A stretch of 32,050 nt of DNA from XYA12-FULL-58-9 sp001798605. Lineage in GTDB: Bacteria; Myxococcota; XYA12-FULL-58-9. The translations under genes and the position numbers were made by a program. This document shows positions 16,322 to 24,673 of this stretch, piece by piece. The notes beneath the pieces are model-generated. The model searched no databases. It had not been told where the DNA came from and saw only the letters and a program-made list of their open reading frames with translations. The number at the start of each line of letters is the position of its first letter. Within the stretch, counting starts at the first letter, position 1. The stretch is from assembly GCA_036736205.1 (NCBI GenBank), contig DAINMX010000056.1, forward strand, positions 1 through 32,050, written 5' to 3'.

Positions 16322-17447
16322 GACATCGCGGGCTAAGACATCGCGGGCTAAGACACCGCGCAATCAATATGTCCCCGATGTAGTGTCGCCTCCAGGGGGG
16401 ACCCTCGAAGACATGCTCGAAGAGCGCGGCATGAGCCAGGCAGAGCTCGCAGAGCGGACGGGGCGCCCCAAGAAGACGATCAATGAGATCCTTAAGGGCA
16501 AGGCGGCGATCACACCCGAGACTGCCCTTCAGCTCGAGCTGGTTCTCGGAGCGCCCGCGGCTTTCTGGAACCAACGCGAGAGGGACTATCGCGCCTATCT
16601 GGCACGGAAGGACGAGGATGATCGTCTCTGTGGCTGGGCCAAGTGGCAACAGTGCTTTCCCTTGCGGGACATGATCAAGCACGGTTGGCTGCCTGATGTT
16701 TCCACGCGGGCAGACAAGGTGCGGGCGTTGCTGCGGTTCTTCGAGGTCGCCTCGCCTGAGCAGTGGCAGGAGGTTCATGCGGCGCGGCAGGTCAACTTTA
16801 GGAAGTCTCAGGCATACGAAGCCGACGAGGCAGCGCTGTCCGTGTGGCTCGCCCGCGCAGAACACCTCGCTTCCGAGATCCCCTGCCAGGGGTTTGACAA
16901 GAAGGGGTTTCGAGATGCGCTGCTTGAGATCCGAGGATTGACCAACGCTCCCATTAGGGATGCGGTTTCTGCGGCGGTGTCGAAATGCGCCGCTGTCGGC
17001 GTGGCCGTGGCGCTGGTGCCTGAGGTCAAAGGGTGTCGTGCGAGTGGCGCCACACGGTGGTTAAGCGCAGACAAGGCATTGCTCCAGCTCAGCTTGCGCT
17101 ACAAGACCAACGATCACTTCTGGTTCACTTTTTTTCACGAGGCCGGCCACATCCTCTTGCACGGCAAGCGAGAGGTCTTCCTCGAAAGCAACGGCCATGG
17201 TGACGACGACCTGCATGATGACGACGACGACCTGGAACGAGCGGCGAACAAATTCGCCGCCGATCTTCTGATACCGCCCAAGGACGTTGAGCGGCTGAGG
17301 AGGCTGGCACCAAAGACCTCACACGCCATTCGTGCCTTCGCCCGGTCCATCGGGATCGCACCGGGTATCGTTGTCGGTCGGCTTCAGCATGACAAGCTCC
17401 TGCCGTACACCCACTGCAATAATCTCAAAAGTACGTTGCCGCCGTAG
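16314..17447 (+). CDS. higA: HigA-type Xre antitoxin fused to ImmA/IrrE metallopeptidase domain
   Basis: A 377-residue protein starting at ATG 16314 with GGAGG six bases upstream (16303-16307); the longer frame opening at 16185 lies inside the toxin gene and is rejected. Residues 2-16 are three AKTSR/AKTPR units from a 15-bp tandem repeat. A HigA-type Xre helix-turn-helix follows (about 30-100: GMSQAELAERTGRPKKTINEIL, then LVLGAPAAFWNQRERDYRAYLA). The C-terminal half is an ImmA/IrrE-type zinc peptidase with HEAGH at 275-279 and downstream LERAANKFAADLLIPP, which carries the third-ligand glutamate. It should neutralise the adjacent toxin and repress the operon at the upstream palindrome. The peptidase domain suggests inducible cleavage of itself or a partner, as in other ImmA/IrrE regulators; that part is inference. 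An Asp-rich loop (HGDDDLHDDDDD) interrupts the peptidase. Confidence 0.9.
   Translation: MAKTSRAKTSRAKTPRNQYVPDVVSPPGGTLEDMLEERGMSQAELAERTGRPKKTINEILKGKAAITPETALQLELVLGAPAAFWNQRERDYRAYLARKDEDDRLCGWAKWQQCFPLRDMIKHGWLPDVSTRADKVRALLRFFEVASPEQWQEVHAARQVNFRKSQAYEADEAALSVWLARAEHLASEIPCQGFDKKGFRDALLEIRGLTNAPIRDAVSAAVSKCAAVGVAVALVPEVKGCRASGATRWLSADKALLQLSLRYKTNDHFWFTFFHEAGHILLHGKREVFLESNGHGDDDLHDDDDDLERAANKFAADLLIPPKDVERLRRLAPKTSHAIRAFARSIGIAPGIVVGRLQHDKLLPYTHCNNLKSTLPP
16317..16361 (+). repeat. 15-bp tandem repeat at the antitoxin N-terminus
   Basis: Three 15-bp units, the first two identical (GCTAAGACATCGCGG) and the third differing at two bases (GCTAAGACACCGCGC), directly follow the antitoxin ATG. 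They encode AKTSR, AKTSR, AKTPR. The toxin stop codon TAA lies within the first unit. The unit is in frame, so copy-number changes would lengthen or shorten a basic N-terminal tail. Confidence 0.93.
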
Positions 17448-17591
17448 CCCGTCGTGACCCTTTTCTCGAAGTCGGGCACATCCAACAACACCACTTTTGT
17501 GGAATCATCGCCGTGGCGGCGTGATGCACGAGTTCGCAGGGGCGTCGCTCGCAAAGCTCTATTCATTCTTGGCCAAGTTCCAGATGTTACC

Positions 17592-18131
17592 CTAGAACAG
17601 CACGCCCGTTTTGACAGCCAATTGCACAGATTGGACAGATTCCATACCCAGGAAAGCGGTTTCGGCCGCAACATACCAATGGCGCATGAGCTGATAGCGA
17701 TACCCCACGACAGCGCGCCACGCCGGCACCGCGACGGTACCACGACTGAAGCTGCTGGCCCCGATGCCGAAGCTAATCCCGGCGTATGTCTGCTGAGTGG
17801 TGGTCAACGGTAGCGACCCTCGGAATTGTGCGCCCAAAAACCTCACGATGGTGCCCGTTCCGCCGGGGAACGAACGGAGCCCGTCGATGTAGTGGATATC
17901 TAGCCCGCCGCCAAGGTACTTGCCCTGTAGGCCCATCTCCAATGCCAATTGGTATCCGCCAAAGGAACGAGACTTGTATTGAGGGTAATTGTCATAATCG
18001 AGTTGATTGCCCCAAACGGCAGCTCTACCCCCACCCGCTCCAACAAACAAATCTGCCGCTCTGGCAGTGCCCCCATGCAGAGCCAATAGAGCAACCAGGA
18101 ACGCAACGGCGATTCGAGAAACACGCGTCAT
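17592..18131 (-). CDS. Small outer-membrane beta-barrel protein
   Basis: A 179-residue protein starting at ATG 18131 (upstream GGGGA), which gives a clean signal peptide MTRVSRIAVAFLVALLALHG...ARA-AD; a longer frame to 18167 adds residues before it. The mature part has alternating strands rich in Gly and aromatics (QLALEMGLQGKYLGGGLDIHYI, YAGISFGIGASSF, WRAVVGYRYQLMRHWYVAAETAF) and ends in Phe (VKTGVLF), the classic outer-membrane barrel terminus. Size fits an OmpA/OmpW/OmpX-like eight-stranded barrel, with no family name I can defend. It lies 53 bases downstream of the RCC1 lipoprotein gene on the same strand and is probably co-transcribed. Confidence 0.8.
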   Translation of the reverse strand: MTRVSRIAVAFLVALLALHGGTARAADLFVGAGGGRAAVWGNQLDYDNYPQYKSRSFGGYQLALEMGLQGKYLGGGLDIHYIDGLRSFPGGTGTIVRFLGAQFRGSLPLTTTQQTYAGISFGIGASSFSRGTVAVPAWRAVVGYRYQLMRHWYVAAETAFLGMESVQSVQLAVKTGVLF

Positions 18132-18184
18132 GATTTCCCCATAAGACGGCATTGACTGAAACGCCACGCGAGGGTGAACGCACG

Positions 18185-19687
18185 TTACAAATCAGTGACC
18201 ATGGGCACCTGCTCATAATTATTTTCGATCCATCCCCAGCACAGGACGTGATCCTCAACAGTGAGGCCGCAACCCGAGAAGTTGTTGGTGGCAAAACGGG
18301 CGAAGCGACTCTGCAGAACTCGAGGTGAAAGCGTCGAGGTGGATGTGCCGGTTGCGCAGGCCAGGGCACCGAGGGGGTCGAGGGTGCAGACTTGGCTGAA
18401 GTAGCTGGCCTCGATTTGGTCGAACGTACCTGCAGGGGCCGCGGTCCCCCAACAAGACGCTTCGCCACTCGCGGTCAATGCGCACACGGCACCTGGTGAG
18501 GTGGAAACGGTGGCGTAGGGGGCAACGGCGTGGATGGTCGGCACGTCGACGAAGACGTTGCCCCAACATATCACCTCGCCCGTGGTGGTCGTGCCGCAGG
18601 TGGATTGGTCGGTCGCATCGAGGCTGTCGAACCCAACCATTGGAGCTTCGGTTGCACCGTGGAATGAGTCGCCCCAACAGATGACGGTGTGGTCGCTGGC
18701 AATGGCGCAGGTGTGATTCCCACCTGCTGCGACAAAGAGGTACGCACCCTTGGGCGCGGCGGATTGGCCGCACTCGAGGCGTTGGCAGAGATCGCCGTTG
18801 CATGAGAAGTAGCAACTCTCTTCGCTCTCGCTCTCCCCGGCACCCCAGCAGACAATCTCGCCATCCTCGGTTAGGCCGCAGGTGTGGTAGCCACCGGCGG
18901 AGATCTGCGTCAGCCGCAACTCCTCGGGGGGTGAGGATTGGCCGAGATTGTTGTTGCCCCAGCAAATAGGCCGACCGTCTGGTAGCAACGCGCACGCATG
19001 CCACCAGCCGACCGTGATGGCCGTCGCCTGCCATGTCGGGGTGCAAGTTGTCGAGCAGAACGAATCACCAGCGCCTGGGTCGCAGCGCTCTCCTTCATTC
19101 ACCACACCATCGCCACAGTACGGTATGCGACAACTCGCGCTGCAGGCGTTGGGATTCGCGCCATTGTGCTCGCCCGAGTCGCATTCCTCGCCGCTGTCGT
19201 GAACACCGTCGCCGCAAAATGGCAAGGAGCAATCTTCCCGACAACCATCGGCTCGATGGTCGGAATTCTGCGCTCCCTGGTCGCACTGTTCACCTGCTCC
19301 CCTGTTGAGGATGCCATCACCACACACGGGTACAGAGCAATCCCAATCACAATCTGCAGATGCACCGGCTGTATCGCATTGCTCGATGCCGGTGTGCACG
19401 AAACCATCGCCGCAGTATGCAACGTGACAAGTGCTCGGGCAGGCGTCGGTGTCATCATCGTTGCCATCGTCGCAGTCTTCCAGGCTCCAATGGACAACCC
19501 CATCACCGCAGGAAGTGGGCCGACAATCGTTCGAGCAATCATCGGTGTCATCAACGTTGCCGTCATCGCAACCTTCACCTAGCTCGATGCTGCCATTGCC
19601 GCATACAGGACCAGGGCTGAATGTTGTCTCGACTCCACAACCGAGCGGCAACAACGATAGAACTAGGACTAACCAAGGGTTTCGCAT
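18185..19687 (-). CDS. Disulfide-rich RCC1-propeller lipoprotein
   Basis: A 500-residue exported protein. The leader MRNPWLVLVLSLLPLGC suggests lipidation at C17, though PLGC is not a perfect lipobox. Residues about 29-215 hold six cysteine-rich repeats of the Myxococcus disulfide type (CGNGSIELGEGCDDGN, CGDGVVHWSLEDCDDGN and so on). Residues about 218-500 contain seven RCC1-like units, each of the form HxCxL...G...CWG, enough for one seven-bladed propeller. Every blade has a cysteine pair, which suggests disulfide bonds at the cell surface. Blade 2/3 carries a further Cys-rich insert (ESCYFSCNGDLCQRLECG). No catalytic residues are evident; a binding or structural role is likely. The small barrel gene follows 53 bases downstream. 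Confidence 0.9.
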   Translation of the reverse strand: MRNPWLVLVLSLLPLGCGVETTFSPGPVCGNGSIELGEGCDDGNVDDTDDCSNDCRPTSCGDGVVHWSLEDCDDGNDDDTDACPSTCHVAYCGDGFVHTGIEQCDTAGASADCDWDCSVPVCGDGILNRGAGEQCDQGAQNSDHRADGCREDCSLPFCGDGVHDSGEECDSGEHNGANPNACSASCRIPYCGDGVVNEGERCDPGAGDSFCSTTCTPTWQATAITVGWWHACALLPDGRPICWGNNNLGQSSPPEELRLTQISAGGYHTCGLTEDGEIVCWGAGESESEESCYFSCNGDLCQRLECGQSAAPKGAYLFVAAGGNHTCAIASDHTVICWGDSFHGATEAPMVGFDSLDATDQSTCGTTTTGEVICWGNVFVDVPTIHAVAPYATVSTSPGAVCALTASGEASCWGTAAPAGTFDQIEASYFSQVCTLDPLGALACATGTSTSTLSPRVLQSRFARFATNNFSGCGLTVEDHVLCWGWIENNYEQVPMVTDL

Positions 19688-19936
19688 GACTCGAGCTCTC
19701 CTGCGTATTGATCTATTTGTTGGCCCAGTTAAGCAAATCCCAGGCCATCGTCGTTCTGTTCAAAAGAGTCAGAGAATCGAGGAGTTAGGTCTCTGGACAT
19801 TTGTGATCTGCCGCACACCCGCGACTTCTGTGCCCATGCAATAGCGATATCGTGGGGGAGCCAAAAAATAGATCGGGGCATCGGGGCCACACAACGCCGC
19901 TCGATTGGCACCGATAACCATAGCGAGGATTGGGCC

Positions 19937-21367
19937 ATGTCTATTGCTCCCATCAAAATCACCAAGGTCACACGCGAGGGAGTGACAGGCGAAGTTCCCA
20001 GTCGTTCTTGGGTCCGAGTGGAGAATTTCTCCCCGTCACCCTATGGCCCAACTCAGCAAGACGCGATGGTTAGGGTCGTACGGGCGGATGCATCGGGAAA
20101 ATTCTCGTGCAAGGTGCCGAAAGCCAAGGAAGGCGACGTTGTACGTGTTGCCTGTCTCGACAAGAAGAGACAGGCGCTTTCCTGTGACAGCTGGATCAAT
20201 ATTCATTTGCACGGGTTGGCGGATAGGGACGAACGGCCTCCAGAGATAGACGTGCAAGGCTTGCGACTGCACCAGCGGGCCGACGGAAAGGCCGAATTTG
20301 AAAACGTGCGCCGTAACCGGCGGGTGGGAGAACCCGAGGTCATCCTACACTTCACCAATCAGCGGACCATGGATACAATCGATATCCAGCTCGATGGGAA
20401 CGGTTGCATTCCTGAAAACAGAACGCTCGACAGTCAGGTCGGCGACACCTTCGTGATTGCGATCACCGATGGTGTGCACAATTCCGATTTGAAGGAACGG
20501 TGGGCGAGTCTCATTGTGACCGATCCCAACCAACCCATCACCGATCCACCCGGAGTCCTCAAGAGAGCCCGCCTCGAGGTGGACATGTTCAAATGGGTGC
20601 CCATCGAGGTCTTTGTGTCGCAGACTGGACCGCTCATCAAAGGCCGCATCAATGGGGAGGTCCCGCAGCAAGGTGCCGTCGGCAATTGTTGGATGGTGTC
20701 CACCATCTCCGCTGTTGCGCACACCCACCCGGAAATATTGGAGCGCATGCTCGAGCTCCTTCCGAACGGCAATGTTGCGGTTACCTTCAAGCGTTTTGAT
20801 CACCAACAAGGGCGATATGTCGATCACGTGGAGATCGTCAAGCCAGAGCTTCCCATGGGCAGAAGGTCGGGAGGCTATTCCTACGGCAAAGCTCGAGGGG
20901 ACGGCACTGCACAGACCATGGAGCTGTGGTGGCCGTTGCTCGAAAAGGCCTATGCCCAGTGGAAGGGTGGCTATGACGCCATCGAGCAGGGTTATCCCTA
21001 TGCGATGTTCGAGGCATGTCTCGGAATCGAGGGCGAGCACATCGACTTTCAAAACATGACACCCAGACGAGTCTTTGCGGCTCTCGACGGCGCCGTTGCA
21101 GACAACGCGCCGACGGTGGTCAACACGTGCTTAACTGACGACAGTGGCGAGTTGTACGACAACGGGATCAAACCCAACCACTCTTACACATTGTGGGGCA
21201 CTCGGACTGACGAGACTGGCAAGAAGTTTGTGACGCTGCGGGAGCCCGCGGACGGACTGACGCCTCTGGGACGCGGCGAGAACGGTGGCATCTTTGAGAT
21301 GACCCTTGGGAAGTTTATGAAGTATTTCGTGAACGCGGGGATCGGCAGCACCAGCACAGCGTGTTGA
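19937..21367 (+). CDS. Calpain-family (C2) cysteine protease homologue
   Basis: A 476-residue protein with no signal peptide. Residues 1-210 contain two Ig-like beta domains (ITKVTREGVTGEV..., PEIDVQGLRLHQRADGKAEF...). From about 230 the calpain papain-like fold is visible: Q245-GAVGN-C251-WM gives the oxyanion Gln and nucleophile Cys, and NHSYTLWG gives His415. The third triad residue, normally Asn in an LRNPWG motif, appears as Glu436 in LREPADG. It is therefore either an altered protease or an inactive relative. The ATG is preceded by GAGGA (19924-19928). The gene stands alone, divergent from the RCC1 lipoprotein across a 249-base gap where no clear promoter or repeat was found. Bacterial calpain homologues are often secreted or toxin-like; no such role can be shown here. 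Confidence 0.85.
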   Translation: MSIAPIKITKVTREGVTGEVPSRSWVRVENFSPSPYGPTQQDAMVRVVRADASGKFSCKVPKAKEGDVVRVACLDKKRQALSCDSWINIHLHGLADRDERPPEIDVQGLRLHQRADGKAEFENVRRNRRVGEPEVILHFTNQRTMDTIDIQLDGNGCIPENRTLDSQVGDTFVIAITDGVHNSDLKERWASLIVTDPNQPITDPPGVLKRARLEVDMFKWVPIEVFVSQTGPLIKGRINGEVPQQGAVGNCWMVSTISAVAHTHPEILERMLELLPNGNVAVTFKRFDHQQGRYVDHVEIVKPELPMGRRSGGYSYGKARGDGTAQTMELWWPLLEKAYAQWKGGYDAIEQGYPYAMFEACLGIEGEHIDFQNMTPRRVFAALDGAVADNAPTVVNTCLTDDSGELYDNGIKPNHSYTLWGTRTDETGKKFVTLREPADGLTPLGRGENGGIFEMTLGKFMKYFVNAGIGSTSTAC

Positions 21368-21424
21368 ATGGCGATTTTCCCGACCCACCACCCACCGACG
21401 GGCGGTGTGATGATGGTCGGATGT

Positions 21425-22555
21425 TTAGCGCGGGTGCGCCATCGCCATTGCCATCATCGACAACATGCGTTGGTCCAACTCGTATCCAAACGAGTGGGAG
21501 AGCATTTCTTTTTCTTCCCGCGACAACGGTGAGTGGCGGAGGAAATGGTGCGCAAGAAAGTGACCGATCATGTCGGCGTTCTCGAGCGCCTTGGGGGATA
21601 CATACACGAGTCCATGTTCAGGGTAGTAGCGTCCTTCCACCGCTGTAGTATGAGGGAGCTTCTTCTGGGAGCGAAGAAAGCGTTTTTCCACGATGCGTAT
21701 CTCGATACCATCGAGGTGGTCCGCGAATCTGCCGGTGTAGATTGGTAACACCGAGCTCGCGATGCGACTGAGCTTGCGGATCCATTCGATTCTCTCTCGG
21801 GTCAGCGGCATCATTGAGCGGAGGGTGACGCCTTCGTCCAGAAAATAAGCGGTGCTCGCCTCCGTCCAAGTCGGGAAATCTGGTGGAGAATTGTGATCGA
21901 CATGATCGCTCGCAAGGCGGGAGAGGAAACTGCGGAAGAATGCTTCGAAACGACGAGCCCGCACTTCTTCGAGTTCGTCATCGCAGTAGATTTCATAACC
22001 GTCGAAGAAGTGATGCGCGAGCTCGTGCACGAGGTGTTCAGGATGCTCGGTCACTTCATGGGTGACATAGGCCACGTTGAGTCGCGAGTAGTACAACCCG
22101 TATAGTGTGCCGCCGTCGTTGTCGACATCGAAATAGAGTGGATTGTTGAGAAGACCCACAGGCACGACGCGAAGGTCAAGAGTACCAACTTGCTGTTTCT
22201 GCCGGCCAACGAATGCGGGAAATAGCTCCAACGCCCATTTGTATATCTGTAATAAGTCAGCTCGAGCAGTCGGATCCATCGAGTCGAAGGTTCGCAGTCG
22301 AACGTTGTGGGTCAGTTGGACATCGCCGTACCAAACGATCGGCAAATGCGGCTCTGGTGATAAGGGTGGCCGTGGATCAGGCTCTCGCAGGCGAAGGACT
22401 CGGGCGTCGCTGGCATCCCAACCATAATAAGGTGGAGGTTGCACCAGGTGAAGTGCCAACGCCGCGAACAGGTGCACCAAGGCACTGGCGAGGCACACCC
22501 GAGCGAAGATGGAATCGGGCAGTACCTTTCCGAAGCCACGCTGACGATCGATCAC
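21425..22555 (-). CDS. Membrane-anchored HExxH metallopeptidase-like protein
   Basis: A GTG start at 22555 preceded by GGAGG is chosen; the open frame runs on to 22939, but that part is antisense to a likely gene on the other strand and reads as chance Arg/Ser-rich sequence. The 376-residue product has one N-terminal membrane segment or uncleaved signal (CLASALVHLFAALALHLV, about 16-33), then a soluble domain facing the periplasm. HELAH is at 177-181 (VHELAHHFFDGYE), a gluzincin zinc motif, and WTEASTAYFLDEGVT further on offers a glutamate as third ligand. This resembles Peptidase_MA-like proteins, but I cannot name the family. It ends 57 bases after the convergent calpain-like gene and is divergent from the small membrane protein gene. 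Confidence 0.78.
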   Translation of the reverse strand: MIDRQRGFGKVLPDSIFARVCLASALVHLFAALALHLVQPPPYYGWDASDARVLRLREPDPRPPLSPEPHLPIVWYGDVQLTHNVRLRTFDSMDPTARADLLQIYKWALELFPAFVGRQKQQVGTLDLRVVPVGLLNNPLYFDVDNDGGTLYGLYYSRLNVAYVTHEVTEHPEHLVHELAHHFFDGYEIYCDDELEEVRARRFEAFFRSFLSRLASDHVDHNSPPDFPTWTEASTAYFLDEGVTLRSMMPLTRERIEWIRKLSRIASSVLPIYTGRFADHLDGIEIRIVEKRFLRSQKKLPHTTAVEGRYYPEHGLVYVSPKALENADMIGHFLAHHFLRHSPLSREEKEMLSHSFGYELDQRMLSMMAMAMAHPR

Positions 22556-22559
22556 AGAG

Positions 22560-22564
22560 CCTCC
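22560..22564 (-). promoter_or_regulatory. Ribosome-binding site fixing the GTG start
   Basis: GGAGG on the - strand, four bases before the GTG at 22555, supports the shorter start of the HExxH membrane protein over upstream alternatives that have no such signal. Confidence 0.6.
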
Positions 22565-22652
22565 ACAGTCCAATGCCCATTTCCATCGGCAAACTGCTCG
22601 TTTTGCGGACAGAAATGAGCTATTCACGGCGAAGCGAGGAATTGCTGGTTTG

Positions 22653-22973
22653 ATGTTGAGTTTGCTGTTTTCCCTGTCGTTTCTTCTCTGCCTTGCCCTG
22701 CTTCTTTGGCGTTGGTGGATGAAGAAACGTCGATTGGCCTTGCGAATGTCGGCGCCGGGTATGCGGCGTGACAACCCTGTGCGGGTCGAACGCTTTGATG
22801 ACATCGACACGACCGTGAGCGCAGTCCGATGTGACTGTGGCGGACGCATTTCCGCCACGGCAGAGGGAAGCCTGGCCGTCGGCGAAACCAGTCTGCGAGT
22901 CGTGCACGCTGAGTGTGGGGACTGTGAATCTAACCTCACCCTCTATTTCGATTGCAGTCGACTGCTTCACTGA
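22653..22973 (+). CDS. Small membrane protein with Cys-rich (zinc ribbon-like) tail
   Basis: A 106-residue protein, not recognised as a family. It starts with a single hydrophobic segment (MLSLLFSLSFLLCLALLLWRWW) followed by KKRR, implying the tail is cytoplasmic. The tail has CDC (CxC) and, 26 residues later, CGDC (CxxC), a spacing compatible with a zinc ribbon, plus a final cysteine (YFDC). The start is the ATG at 22653 or the TTG immediately before it; GAGGA (22636-22640) lies 9-12 bases upstream. It is divergent from the HExxH membrane protein across about 97 bases and is followed by the DsbA-like lipoprotein on the same strand after 139 bases. Coding potential is judged from the sensible membrane topology and the cysteine pattern. 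Confidence 0.65.
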   Translation: MLSLLFSLSFLLCLALLLWRWWMKKRRLALRMSAPGMRRDNPVRVERFDDIDTTVSAVRCDCGGRISATAEGSLAVGETSLRVVHAECGDCESNLTLYFDCSRLLH

Positions 22974-23112
22974 ACAACACAGAGTTTGGTGCCTAAGAAC
23001 GCTACGGCAGGCTTTCCAACACGTTCTGTGGAAATCTTCGGGGGGTTGTGGTAGGCGCAGGGCCTCCAATGCACCCCCGGGCCACCGGGAGTTCTCACGA
23101 AAGGTTATGAAG

Positions 23113-24081
23113 ATGAGCTCTATCCGACACTGTGCGGTTGCACAGGTGGTCTTTCTTGCGATGGCGGTTACTGCCTGCCAGACGGCAGCATCGGCCGATC
23201 GCAAACCGGTTGCCACAGACCAACGCAAAGAGCAGTTGCTCGCCAATCTCAAGGAGCGGCATCCGCAACTTGAACAACTGAACCCCGAGTTGGCCGATTT
23301 CGAGGCGGTGTCGCCGAAGTTTGACTCGGTGAAGATGAAGCTGATGACCCCGCGTGGCCCGCAGGAGCAGATTCTGCTCGTTACCACAACCAATGACGCC
23401 CTTTACATCGTTATGGACGGGCCCATTGATGCGACCAAGAGCAAGGATGAGATCGCCGCTGCCAAGGAGAAGCAGAACAAAGAAAAACGCGCAGCCCTCG
23501 ATGCCGGAATCAAGGGACTTCCGGCAAAGGGCAAAGCAGACGCCAAAGTCACCATTATCGAGTTCTCAGATTTCCAATGCCCCTATTGCAAGCGTGGCTT
23601 CGACACCATGGAGGCAGTCGTCGGGAAGTATCCCGATGACGTTCGCTTGGTATTCATGCACTACCCTCTGCCTTTTCATCCATGGGCCAAACCAGCGTCG
23701 ATTGCCGCGGTGTGTGCGGGGAACCAGAAAGAAGAGGCATTCTGGTTGGCGCATGATGGCTATTTCAACAACCAAAAAGAGATCACCGTTGAGAACGTGA
23801 TTGAGAAGGGCGAGTCGTTTGTAGCTGCCGCGGGCATCGACATGGCCAAGTGGAGCGACTGCGCAAAGACCGAAACCTCTGAGGCACATAAGGCGGCAGT
23901 CAAGGTCGTCGATGCCGCCATGGAGCTTGGCAAAAACAACGGCGTTACCGGTACCCCGGCCTTCTTCGTCAACGGCGAGTTTGTCAACGGCGCGGTTGCC
24001 GTCGAGGAGTTCGACGCCTTGATCAAGAAGGCGCTGGGAACCGGTCCCGAAAAGGCTGCCGCTGCCACCGCAGCGCAGTAA
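23113..24081 (+). CDS. DsbA-family thioredoxin-fold lipoprotein
   Basis: A 322-residue envelope protein. The ATG at 23113 (GAAAGG about 8 bases upstream) is preferred over the ATG two codons earlier, which is too close to that site. The leader ends in a textbook lipobox, VTAC, with lipidated C22. Residues about 25-140 are a charged helical region with a small beta domain. The thioredoxin domain begins at about 145 (VTIIEFSDFQCPYCKRGF): active-site C156-PY-C159, and the cis-Pro loop GVTGTPAFFVNG at about 277-288. This matches DsbA/Thioredoxin_4-type disulfide oxidoreductases. With so many disulfide-rich exported proteins nearby, a role in oxidative folding at the envelope is a fair inference. 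An Ala-rich tail closes the protein. The stop lies 8 bases from the convergent HEAT gene. Confidence 0.92.
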   Translation: MSSIRHCAVAQVVFLAMAVTACQTAASADRKPVATDQRKEQLLANLKERHPQLEQLNPELADFEAVSPKFDSVKMKLMTPRGPQEQILLVTTTNDALYIVMDGPIDATKSKDEIAAAKEKQNKEKRAALDAGIKGLPAKGKADAKVTIIEFSDFQCPYCKRGFDTMEAVVGKYPDDVRLVFMHYPLPFHPWAKPASIAAVCAGNQKEEAFWLAHDGYFNNQKEITVENVIEKGESFVAAAGIDMAKWSDCAKTETSEAHKAAVKVVDAAMELGKNNGVTGTPAFFVNGEFVNGAVAVEEFDALIKKALGTGPEKAAAATAAQ

Positions 24082-24089
24082 CCGGCCTG

Positions 24090-24629
24090 CTAGGGTTTTG
24101 CTGCTTCCTCTGCGACGGGCGACATTTCGTGCGGGTTGAGACGTGTCAGCGCTTCGGTGCAGGTTTGGCGAACTCGATCAACCTTGTCGTTGCGGGCAAC
24201 GGCCGCCACAGCCTCCACCGCCTTGTTGTCTGCTCGCAGCCCCAACACCTCGCAGGCGAGAGCTCGAACCTCCGGATTCGAGTGCCACAACAAACCCAGA
24301 GCACGCTCCGGTTTGTCCCTATCTGATCGCCGAGCTCGGTCGATCTGAATGGGCCACAACAAGCCGACAAACAGTAGGGCGAAGATGACCTGGAAAAAAG
24401 CACGTCCGGCAGGGTAGTTGCGAAATTTCACCAGCAACAATCGGTCAGCGGTGTAGGCGACCACAAAAGCGGTGAAGGCACAGACGGGTAACAACGCTGC
24501 CCATCTTGGCAGATCACCCATTGTGGCCGCTGCCCACAATCGATCGCCGAGCCAGAAAACCGCGCCAGCGCTGACAACCAACATGACATAGACGGTTACG
24601 CGCAATGCCTGTGCCTGGGTGCGGTTCAT
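24090..24629 (-). CDS. Membrane protein with C-terminal HEAT-like repeats
   Basis: A 179-residue protein of unknown function. Three membrane segments are visible at about 10-30 (VTVYVMLVVSAGAVFWLG), 42-62 (WAALLPVCAFTAFVVAYTA) and 75-95 (AGRAFFQVIFALLFVGLLWP). A basic stretch (RARRSDRDKPERA) follows, then two helical repeats (NPEVRALACEVLGLRAD and KVDRVRQTCTEALTRL) with the HEAT/armadillo look, probably a small protein-binding platform in the cytoplasm. The gene is 113 bases downstream of the coiled-coil lipoprotein gene on the same strand, with a direct repeat in between, and converges with the DsbA-like gene. Confidence 0.72.
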   Translation of the reverse strand: MNRTQAQALRVTVYVMLVVSAGAVFWLGDRLWAAATMGDLPRWAALLPVCAFTAFVVAYTADRLLLVKFRNYPAGRAFFQVIFALLFVGLLWPIQIDRARRSDRDKPERALGLLWHSNPEVRALACEVLGLRADNKAVEAVAAVARNDKVDRVRQTCTEALTRLNPHEMSPVAEEAAKP

Positions 24630-24673
24630 GGTGGCTCTATACTACGGCGTTGGGTGGGGAGCGAGTGCTCAGA

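Noticed and set aside
22556..22939. N-terminal extension of the HExxH membrane protein
   Set aside because: It reads as low-quality Arg/Ser-rich sequence antisense to the small membrane protein, and the GTG at 22555 has a good ribosome-binding site and puts the membrane segment at the N-terminus.
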